From NCBI GenBank assembly GCA_022842065.1, contig JALHQH010000011.1, forward strand, positions 62,001-126,000: a stretch of 64,000 nucleotides of DNA, read 5' to 3'. The notes below the pieces were generated by a model. It worked only from the letters and a program-made list of their open reading frames with translations, made no database searches and was not told the DNA's origin. Position numbers and translations under genes: made by a program. The DNA is from Caldilineaceae bacterium (GTDB lineage Bacteria; Chloroflexota; Anaerolineae; Caldilineales; Caldilineaceae). Of this stretch, positions 9,348-17,600 are shown in pieces; within the stretch, counting starts at the first letter, position 1, and each line of letters opens with the position of its first letter.

Positions 9348-9413
9348 AGCTGAGCGCTAGCACTCGCCATCGCACACTAGTGGTAGCAGAAACGTGCCCC
9401 AAAAGTGAAATAC

Positions 9414-9462
9414 ACACTGTACAGTGTACAAGCTTGACCAGTTGGCGATTAATCATTATGAT
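9414..9462 (+). promoter_or_regulatory. Sigma70-type promoter with upstream 14-bp palindrome
   Basis: TTGACC (9434-9439) and TATGAT (9457-9462) are separated by exactly 17 bp, a near-consensus promoter. ACACTGTACAGTGT (9414-9427), a perfect palindrome, lies 6 bp upstream of the -35 box and could be a regulator site. It is positioned to drive the L,D-transpeptidase gene starting at 9530. Confidence 0.7.
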
Positions 9463-9529
9463 TAGGGCAACTTTGCCCAATAATCTTTCCCCACTGACCT
9501 TTATCGGTCCAGCTAAGGAGAAATGCCAA

Positions 9530-10546
9530 GTGACACCTAATCTGTGCCCAGCCCACCTAAGCCTGCGTTTCACCCCTTGGTTGGCGTTTAGTGTGGGGCT
9601 TATTCTCTGTTTGTTGGTTGCCAATCCTGCCCTGGCGCAGCGTTCAGTCCATGTTGTCCAACCAGGCGAAAGCCTTTCGGTGATTGCCGCGCGTTATGGC
9701 GTAAGCATGGCGTCACTGGCGACGGCTAATGGGATCAACAACACCAACCATGTTTGGGTCGGCCAGCAACTGTCAATCCCTGGGGGCAGTGGCGGCAACG
9801 GATACAGCGCTGGCACTGGCAGCACCATCACCGTTGGGCGCGGTGATTCGCTTTCCCTGATTGCCGCGCTACATGGCATGAGTGTCCAAGAATTGATGGA
9901 TCTCAATGGCTTGTCCAATCCTAACCATGTGTGGGTGGGCCAACAATTGCAAGTACGCGGTGGGGGGACAACCCAAGCGGCGGCCAGCGCGACCTCCAGT
10001 GGCAGCATCACCTACCATGTTGTCCAACCCGGTGATAGCCTTTCCGCAATTGCCGTTTATCATGGCGTCACCCAGCAAGCGCTGATGAATGCCAATGGTC
10101 TGACCAATCCCAACCATGTGCGCGCCGGTCAGCGCCTGCAAATTGTCGGGGGACGCCAGCCGGCTGTTAACAATGTTTATGCGCCGGCCACGGGCACCAA
10201 ACGGATTGTTGTCGATCTAAGTGATCAGACCCTCACCGCCTGGTCTGGCGAGACGGTCTCGCTCTACACCAACATCAGCTCTGGCACCAATGCCTACCCA
10301 ACCGTGACCGGCTACTATCGCATTGACCGCAAATACCCGGTGCAACGGATGACCGGCCCTGGGTATGATATCCCGGATGTGTCGTCGGTAATGTATTTTT
10401 GGCAGGGCTATGCCTTTCATGGCGCCTATTGGCACAATAACTTTGGTGTACCCATGAGCCACGGCTGTATCCATTTGCGCCCAGGCGAAGCCCAATGGCT
10501 CTATGGCTGGGCTGATGTTGGTACGGAAGTCTATGTGAATTGGTGA
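9530..10546 (+). CDS. Secreted LysM-L,D-transpeptidase (YkuD family)
   Basis: The start is GTG at 9530 with AAGGAG 9 nt upstream. This gives a clean signal peptide (hydrophobic core WLAFSVGLILCLLVA, cut after NPALAQ), whereas the longer open frame would run through the promoter. Three LysM domains (about residues 39-80, 93-140 and 162-205; VQPGESLSVIAARYG, GRGDSLSLIAALHG, VQPGDSLSAIAVYHG) bind peptidoglycan. The C-terminal YkuD domain ends with HGAYWHNNFGVPMSHGCIHL, which contains the SHGC active-site cysteine and conserved His. L,D-transpeptidases make 3-3 crosslinks or attach proteins to the wall. The stop codon overlaps the hypF GTG start (GTGA), so translation is probably coupled. Confidence 0.92.
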   Translation: MTPNLCPAHLSLRFTPWLAFSVGLILCLLVANPALAQRSVHVVQPGESLSVIAARYGVSMASLATANGINNTNHVWVGQQLSIPGGSGGNGYSAGTGSTITVGRGDSLSLIAALHGMSVQELMDLNGLSNPNHVWVGQQLQVRGGGTTQAAASATSSGSITYHVVQPGDSLSAIAVYHGVTQQALMNANGLTNPNHVRAGQRLQIVGGRQPAVNNVYAPATGTKRIVVDLSDQTLTAWSGETVSLYTNISSGTNAYPTVTGYYRIDRKYPVQRMTGPGYDIPDVSSVMYFWQGYAFHGAYWHNNFGVPMSHGCIHLRPGEAQWLYGWADVGTEVYVNW

Positions 10547-12981
10547 GTGTCACCCTGCAACGGCGGCGCTACCGGATTACGGGGATTGTGCAAGGGGTGG
10601 GCTTCCGCCCCTTTGTTTTTACCCTGGCGACTCGCTTGGGGCTGACCGGTTTTGTCGGCAATGATAGCAGTGGTGTTTTTGTGGAAGTTGAAGGCACCGC
10701 AGCCACGCTCGACAGCTTTGGTACCTGCATACTAAGTGAAACACCACCCCTTGCCTATATCGAGCAGATCACCTTTTGCGATCTGCCCATACAAGCTAGT
10801 GCGGACTTTGTGATTGCGCATAGCGAGATCGATCCTGCACAAAGGACCCTCATTTCCCCTGACCAGGCAATCTGTGCTGACTGTCTACATGAACTCTTTG
10901 ACCCAGCGGATCGTCGCTATCGCTACCCCTTTATCAACTGTACCAACTGCGGTCCCCGCTTTACGATCACGCGCGACATTCCCTATGACCGGCCACTGAC
11001 CACGATGGCCGGTTTTCCGCTTTGTGCTGCCTGCCAGGCCGAGTATGTTGATCCCCGCAATCGCCGCTTCCACGCCCAACCCAACGCCTGTCCTGTCTGT
11101 GGACCGCAGGTCGCGCTTGCTCTACTGTCCACGGCGAATGATGTAAGCAACCTCACCCCCCGACCCCCTCTCCGTAGTGGCGAGGGGAGGCCAGACTCCC
11201 CCTCGCCACTACGGAGAGGGGGTCGGGGTGAGGTAGATTGGCTCACCGGCAACCCTGCCCTCCTCGCCACCCAACAATTGCTCGCTGCCGGCCACATCGT
11301 TGCTGTCAAAGGCATTGGCGGTTTTCATCTGGCCTGTGATGCCACCAATGACCGGGCCGTAGAACTGTTGCGTATGCGCAAGGGCCGCGTCGATAAACCC
11401 TTTGCGGTAATGACGGTTGATCTCGAACAGGCGCGCGGCTTTGCCGAGATCAATCGCGACGAGGCTGCACTACTAACCAGCCGTGAGCGCCCCATTGTTC
11501 TGTTACGTAAACGGGCGGATTACGCCCTTTCGACCTTGGTCGCCCCGGGCAATCCCTACATCGGCGTGCTGCTGCCCTATACGCCGCTGCATTATCTGCT
11601 GTTGACCAACCCTGCGCTTTCCACTCCCTTCACGCCGCTGGTGATGACCTCCGGGAATCTCAGTGCTGAGCCGATTGTCACCGATAATACGGAAGCGTTA
11701 GCCAAATTGGCCGAACTGGCCGATGCTTTTCTATTGCATGATCGACCCATTCATGTACCCTGCGATGATTCGGTGATGGGCATTTTTCAGGGTCACGAAC
11801 TACCGATCCGGCGCTCGCGCGGTTATGCCCCTTTTCCGGTGCGCCTGCCCATTCGCGTTGAAACACCTGTTTTGGCGGTGGGCGGCGAGTTAAAAAGTAC
11901 TTTTTGTTTGGCCTATGATGACCATGCTTTCCTTAGCCAGCATATCGGCGATATGGAAAACCTGGAGACGCTCGACGCCTTCAGCCGCGCCGTTGAACAT
12001 TTTACGCGCATCTTTCGCATCGAACCGCAGATCATTGCCTGTGATCGCCATCCCGGCTATCTTTCCAGTCGGTGGGCCGAAAACTATTGCGCCGCATATC
12101 GCCCCACGCAAACCGTGGTCCGGGTACAACACCACCATGCGCACCTGGCCGCGCTGCTGGCCGAACATGGGCTAAGGGGTGATAGACCGATCATCGGCTG
12201 CTGTTTTGATGGCACTGGTTATGGGGATGATGGCGCGATTTGGGGTGGCGAAGTGCTATTGGCCGATTATCAGCAAGCTCAGCGCGTCGCCCATCTTGCC
12301 TATGTACCGCTCCCCGGTGGTGATGCCAGTGTCAAACGGCCCTACCGCACTGCCTTGGCGCATCTCTGGGCGGCGGGGGTGGAATGGGATGAGCGTCTGC
12401 CCCCCGTGGCGGCCTGTTCGCCTGTGGAGCGAGGGGTTCTCCGGCGCCAGTTAGAAAGTGGTTTTCAGACCGTGCCAACCAGCAGCATGGGCCGGCTCTT
12501 TGATGCCGTGGCCGCGCTAGCTGGCATCCGACAAGTGGTGACCTATGAAGCACAGGCCGCCATTGAGTTGGAAGCCTTTGTGACTGACGCTGGGACCACG
12601 CCTTACACCTTCGCCCTCTCGTCAACCTTACCCTGGCAAATTGATCCAGCGCCGGTCATTCGTGCCATCGCGGCAGATGTGTTAAATGGTATACCGTTAC
12701 CCTTGATCGCCACGCGGTTTCATCTGGCCGTGGCCGAGTTAGTTGTTACCTTGGCCACCCAATTGCGCGTGCTGCATGGCCTCACCACTGTCGGCCTGAG
12801 TGGTGGTGTTTTTCAAAATGTGCAGTTGCTCCAACTGACCTTTGACCGTTTACAGGCTGCCGATTTCACAACCCTTGTCCATCACCATGTCCCGCCAAAT
12901 GACGGGGGGCTGGCGTTGGGGCAAGCCATCATTGCTGCAAACGGCGCTGCTTTTTCGCCCCTTTCTTCGCTTTACCCGTAA
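10543..12981 (+). CDS. hypF: [NiFe]-hydrogenase maturation carbamoyltransferase HypF
   Basis: HypF moves the carbamoyl group of carbamoyl phosphate, via carbamoyl-AMP, to HypE for making the CN ligands of [NiFe] hydrogenase. All parts are visible: acylphosphatase domain (GIVQGVGFRPFVFTLATRLG, residues about 10-95), the paired zinc-finger segment (CADC, CTNCGPRF, CAAC, CPVCGPQ, about 105-190), the YrdC-like domain (AVKGIGGFHLACDA, about 250-420) and the Kae1-like carbamoyltransferase (VQHHHAHLAALLAEHG, about 525-800). The GTG at 10543 overlaps the preceding stop codon. At 812 aa it is longer than typical because a palindromic DNA element adds about 27 residues (about 203-230) in the linker between zinc-finger and YrdC domains, without breaking the frame. 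No other hyp or hydrogenase gene lies in the window. Confidence 0.95.
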   Translation: MSVTLQRRRYRITGIVQGVGFRPFVFTLATRLGLTGFVGNDSSGVFVEVEGTAATLDSFGTCILSETPPLAYIEQITFCDLPIQASADFVIAHSEIDPAQRTLISPDQAICADCLHELFDPADRRYRYPFINCTNCGPRFTITRDIPYDRPLTTMAGFPLCAACQAEYVDPRNRRFHAQPNACPVCGPQVALALLSTANDVSNLTPRPPLRSGEGRPDSPSPLRRGGRGEVDWLTGNPALLATQQLLAAGHIVAVKGIGGFHLACDATNDRAVELLRMRKGRVDKPFAVMTVDLEQARGFAEINRDEAALLTSRERPIVLLRKRADYALSTLVAPGNPYIGVLLPYTPLHYLLLTNPALSTPFTPLVMTSGNLSAEPIVTDNTEALAKLAELADAFLLHDRPIHVPCDDSVMGIFQGHELPIRRSRGYAPFPVRLPIRVETPVLAVGGELKSTFCLAYDDHAFLSQHIGDMENLETLDAFSRAVEHFTRIFRIEPQIIACDRHPGYLSSRWAENYCAAYRPTQTVVRVQHHHAHLAALLAEHGLRGDRPIIGCCFDGTGYGDDGAIWGGEVLLADYQQAQRVAHLAYVPLPGGDASVKRPYRTALAHLWAAGVEWDERLPPVAACSPVERGVLRRQLESGFQTVPTSSMGRLFDAVAALAGIRQVVTYEAQAAIELEAFVTDAGTTPYTFALSSTLPWQIDPAPVIRAIAADVLNGIPLPLIATRFHLAVAELVVTLATQLRVLHGLTTVGLSGGVFQNVQLLQLTFDRLQAADFTTLVHHHVPPNDGGLALGQAIIAANGAAFSPLSSLYP
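11151..11232. repeat. Palindromic element inserted in frame in hypF
   Basis: The left arm (11151-11188, beginning CCTCACCCCCCGACCCCCTC) and the right arm (about 11197-11232) are reverse complements except for a 2-base and a 1-base difference. The sense translation is LTPRPPLRSGEGRPDSPSPL..., a low-complexity peptide typical of translated palindromic repeats. The core GTAGTGGCGAGG also occurs in the hairpin at 41830-41855. Confidence 0.88.
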
Positions 12982-13002
12982 GAAACCTTGCTACCATCAT
13001 GG

Positions 13003-13926
13003 TCCCCACCTCACCGCAACCGCTGCCATGCTGATCTTCACGGTCAGCAACATCGCCGACATCACGGAATACTTGACGATTCGTGGCACAGATGTTGCAC
13101 TGACCAATGGCATCAGCGGTATGATCAGCGACGTTGGCAGCGATAGTGTGACCTTCACCAGCGACATTGCTACGGTAACGCTCCAAGGCATGACCCTCAA
13201 TAACGCGAATATGAGCACACTGATCCACAGTTGTCAATCTTGCAGATGCTCCCACCATCAGTATCACGCGCACCGTAACCGTCGTTATTAACGATGGCAG
13301 CGCTAACAGCAGTACGGCCACCACATTCATTGTGCTCACGGCTGTCAACGATGACCCAATCGCAACTGGTCTGCCGTTGAGCATGACGATTACCCAAAAT
13401 GTGCCTGGCGATCTTGATCTGACCGCCCTTACCTTTAGTGATGTCGATGCGCTGACTGATACGGTCATTCTGAAAATCCGTGCGGGCGCCGGACTCTTGG
13501 CCGCCAGTAGCAGGCCGTCTGGATCAGACGGTCATGGTGGACAACAGCAGTGCGGCGACTGCCCGCTTTGGCGTGCGCCCCAACCTGCCCAACGTTGCGC
13601 CGGTGCTCGCACCCTTGGCCGATGTCCCCTTCCTACACGGACAGTCGGTGACCATCACCGTCAGTGCAACCGACGCCGATGACACGATGCTGACCTTCCG
13701 TGCCGGCGGCTTGCCGGCCGGCATCATCATTGATCCTAGCACAGGGCTGATCAACGGCGAGCTCGCGGCCACCGCCGTTGGTAGTTACCTGGTGACGGTG
13801 ACCGACCCGCAAGGGGCCAGCGCCCAACGTAGCTTTACCCTAGCGGTCATGGCACCGACGAACATTGGCGATGAGGAGGAGCCAGTGTTATCAGAACGGA
13901 TTTACCTGCCATTGGTGGCGCGGTAG
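13003..13926 (+). pseudogene. Relic of a giant adhesin gene (frameshifted, internally deleted)
   Basis: Three pieces in different frames match modules of the intact giant genes. At 13009-13235, NIADITEYLTIRGTDVALTN matches NVADTTEYLTIDGTDVALTN of the gene at 28705. At 13245-13500, [20 protein letters not shown] matches the cadherin-like segment of the gene at 14604 (about 18940). At 13530-13926, FGVRPNLPNVAPVLAPLADV matches the C-terminal end of the gene at 28705, including an intact ERIYLPLVAR stop. The joins have lost the material between them, and two frameshifts prevent a single product. There is no signal peptide or start. It begins just after the hypF stop, so deletion from a once larger gene is likely. 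Confidence 0.85.
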
Positions 13927-14112
13927 GCATTACCGAGTAGACTTTAGGCTTAGGCGCTTTCAAACAAATAACGATCCACGAAGCGGGAGCTCCTTGGGTG
14001 CGAAGTTTCACGAAGGAAAGCCTTTCTTCGCGTGTCTTCTTGGATGGCTTACAGCCCTCTTTGTGATCATTTAAATTTTGAAAATGCCTTATAGATAAGG
14101 CAGATAAACATA

Positions 14113-14160
14113 GCACAATCGTGTACTGCTCATCACCTGATGCGCAGTACACGATTGTGC
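14113..14160. repeat. 17-bp inverted repeat, family GTACACGATTGTGC
   Basis: GCACAATCGTGTACTGC (14113-14129) and GCAGTACACGATTGTGC (14144-14160) form a perfect stem with a 14-base loop. The right arm and the following 'TCTATTAGG' recur upstream of the second giant gene (28331-28375), showing that the two upstream regions are related. Confidence 0.8.
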
Positions 14161-14208
14161 CAACTCTATTTATTTTCTCTATTAGGGAAGTGCAAAAGTT
14201 TTTAGACA

Positions 14209-14233
14209 GGAGGCCAAATCGGCCTCCCGTTTT
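14209..14233 (+). terminator. Terminator-like hairpin
   Basis: GGAGGCC (14209-14215) and GGCCTCC (14221-14227) flank a 5-base loop and are followed by CGTTTTG. It would stop read-through from hypF and the relic before the promoter of the first giant gene. The T-run is short, so the call is moderate. Confidence 0.5.
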
Positions 14234-14269
14234 GCTTCCCGGCGTGACCGCGCTGTGGGTTGGTTCGCC

Positions 14270-14346
14270 TGAACTTTGTCGGTACCCGAGTACCGACAAA
14301 GTTCATCCTTTTGCACGGTTAAGCAAGGTAACACTTGGGTTATCCT
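14270..14346 (+). promoter_or_regulatory. Shared upstream control block of giant gene 1 (P1)
   Basis: TGAACTTTGTCGGTAC (14270-14285) and its reverse complement (14290-14305) form a perfect 16-bp inverted repeat with a 4-base centre. From GTACC at 14290 onward the sequence aligns with blocks before the other two giant genes, with one single-base gap. Common features are GTACC, TTC.(T/G)CCTTTT, TTAAG (14319) and TTATCCT (14340). TTAAGC and TATCCT are 16 bp apart and are the best promoter candidate, giving a leader of about 250 nt. Confidence 0.6.
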
Positions 14347-14603
14347 TTATCCTGATCCAAAAGGCCAAGCATCCCTGCTGGTGCGCAGCCTGATCGATAC
14401 CATTTTCCTGCGAACGCCGGCATCCTGTCGACTTCGCCTCAGTACTGGCTGCATGCTCGTCGGCGTCATTCCCGTCTTTTTCAGTGAATACCCACCCACC
14501 GCGCACAAGGCTTGGCTATGTCGTGATGTACCGGCGATTTTGCCACTCTATACTTGAGCAAGCCCTGGACAAATTACTCATCAACACAAAGAAGGATCAG
14601 TTC

Positions 14604-17600
14604 ATGTCACACTTCCCCCAAGTTACCAGACGATGCCGCCCAATGTTATTGCTCTTCGTGATGGCTGTTTTATTTGCGCCCTTGCTGCTATCGGCGCGGA
14701 CAGCGGCCGGCGCACTTGCGTCTGCCCCACTCCTTAGTGTCACCACCACCGATCTTACCGGCCCGGCCCGCAGAGTTACCGTGTTAAGCAATGGTAACAG
14801 CGTTGTCGCCGATATCCTCTACGATGGGGACAACGGCCGTGTGGCGAATGCTGGGGCCGCAACTTGGGGTGAGGGTATAGCCGGCACCATTGGTCTTGTC
14901 ACTGCCGCGAATCGTGGCCTTGGTAACGTCACCAGCCGGGGCAGTCCTCAAACTGTTCGCTATGATGTGGTTAACGACCAGGCAATGGTAGGCTGGGCGC
15001 GCGAAAATACCGTCATGCGCTTGCACGCCTACGCGCTCACCCCGCCTACCCTTGATGCCCATACGCCAATAACAAACAGCGTCAGCGTGCCACTCACTAG
15101 CCGCATCGTGCTGACTTACAGCAACGACATCGACGCGGCTACCGTCACTAGCCGTACCATTGCCGTTCATAGTATATACCACGGCCTGATCGCAGCCATG
15201 CAAACCGTCACCAACAATGTAGTGACCATGACGCCGGTGCAACCCTTCTTCCCCGGCGAGTTGGTCTATACCAGCGCTACGGCCCAGGTGGTCGATCTCA
15301 ATGGCCTCGCGCTGCTCGCCCCGACGGTCTGGCAGTTCCAGACCGCGGCGGGTATGGGCGGTGCGCTGGCTGACGGCGTCAATTTCGGCACCGGCAGCGA
15401 TACCACCTATAGTATAGCGTGGGGGGACTTTGACGGCGATGGCGACCTCGACTTGGCGGTCGGCAACTATGGTCAACAGAATAAGCTCTACCCCAACAAC
15501 GGCGACGGCACCTTCGGCACTGGGAGCAACTTTGGAACCGGCAGCGATAACACGACGAGCGTGGCTGCGGGGGATTTTGACAACGACGGCGACCTCGACC
15601 TGGCGGTGGGCAACTATAGTCAACAGAATCGGCTCTACCCCAACAACGGCGCCGGCTCCTTCGGCAATCCCATCAACTTTGGCACCGGGAGTGATCGCAC
15701 CAACAATCTGGCCGCGGGCGACTTTGACGGCGATGGCGACCTCGACCTGGCGGTCAGCAATTATGGGCAACAGGATAAGCTCTATCCCAACAACGGCAAT
15801 GGCACCTTCGGCACCGGCCTCAACTTCGGCACGAGCAATACGAACAGCGCCAGTCTAGCCTGGGGCGACTTCGACAACGACGGCGACCTCGACCTCGCCG
15901 TTGGCCTGGTGGGGCAGGGCAAAGTCTACCCCAACAATGGCAATAGCACCTTCGGCACCGGGATCAACTTTGGCACGGGCAGCGACAACACACCCAGCAT
16001 AGCGTGGGGTGACTTTGACGGCGACGGCGACCTCGACCTCGCTGCCGCCAACTATACACAGCAGAGTAAAATCTACCCCAACAACGGTAATGGCACCTTC
16101 GGCACCCCGATCAACTTCGGCGGTAGCGGCGATTATACCTTTAGCGTGGCGTGGGGGGACATTGACGGCGACGGCGACCTCGATCTTGCCGCCGGCAATG
16201 TGGGGCAGGATGTCGTTTATCTCAACAACGGCGCGGGCTCCTTTGGCACGGGGATCAACTTTGGTCCCGGCAGCGATACCACCCGCAGCGTGGCGTGGGG
16301 TGACTTCGACGGCGACGGTGATCTCGACCTCGCCGCCGGCAATGATGACCAGCAGAATCTGCTCTACCGCAACGGCCCGCTCACCTTGACGGTCAACAAG
16401 AGTGGCAACGGTACCGTCACCAGTATGCCGGCCGGCATCAGTTGTGGCAGCACCTGCACTGCAAGTTTTACCTACAATACGCCGGTCACCCTCACCGCCA
16501 CCGCCGACAGCGGCTCCGGCTTTACGGGCTGGGCAGGTGCGTGTAGCGGAACCGGCAGTTGTACAGTGACGATGAGCGCGTCCCAGGCGGTCACCGCCAC
16601 CTTTGATCTCTTGCCGCCGCCCACGTTAGCTGGCCATCGCCCAGTGACGAATACCCATACCGCTGCGCTTACCAGCAGCATCGTGCTGACTTACAGCAAC
16701 GACATCGACGCGGCTACCGTCACTAGCCGTACCATTGCCGTTCATAGTATGTACCACGGCCTGATCGCAGCCATGCAAACCGTCACCGACAATGTGGTGA
16801 CCGTGACGCCGGTGCAACCCTTCTTCCCCGGCGAGTTGGTCTATACCAGCGCTACGGCCCAGGTGCTTGATCGCAATGGCCTTGCGCCAGTCGCGCCGAC
16901 CGTCTGGCAGTTCCGGACCGCGGCGGGCATGGGCGGCGCGCTGGCTGATGGCGTCAATTTCGGCACCGGCAGCGATACCACCTATAGTATAGCGTGGGGC
17001 GACTTTGACGGCGACGGTGACCTCGACCTGGCGGTCGGCAACTATGGGCAACAGAATAAGCTCTACCCCAACAACGGCGATGGCACCTTCGGCACTGGGA
17101 GCAACTTTGGCACCGGCAGCGATAACACGACGAGCGTGGCCTCGGGCGATTTTGACAACGACGGCGACCTCGACCTGGCGGTCGGCAACTATAGTCAACA
17201 GAATAAGCTCTACCCCAACAACGGTGCCGGCTCCTTCGGCAATCCCATCAACTTTGGCACCGGCAGTGATCGCACCAACAATCTGGCCGCGGGCGACTTT
17301 GACGGCGACGGTGACCTCGACCTGGCGGTCAGCAATTATGGGCAACAGGATAAGCTCTATCCCAACAACGGCAATGGCACCTTCGGCACCGGCCTCAACT
17401 TCGGCACGAGCAATACGAACAGCGCCAGTCTAGCCTGGGGCGACTTCGACAACGACGGCGACCTCGACCTCGCCGTTGGCCTGGTGGGGCAGGGCAAAGT
17501 CTACCCCAACAATGGCAATAGCACCTTCGGCACCGGGATCAACTTTGGCACGGGCAGCGACAACACACCCAGCATAGCGTGGGGTGACTTTGACGGCGAC

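Noticed and set aside
12842..13291. Separate 149-aa gene after hypF
   Set aside because: It starts inside hypF out of frame and then runs into a fragment of the adhesin relic; no start signal of its own.
14276..14557. 93-aa gene in the leader of giant gene 1
   Set aside because: Starts inside the conserved control block, has no ribosome site and no recognisable sequence.
14484..14603. Upstream extension of giant gene 1 by 40 codons
   Set aside because: The extension lacks a ribosome site and would bury the signal peptide; ATG 14604 has AAGGA and gives a proper signal peptide. The same reasoning rejects 28660 for giant gene 2.
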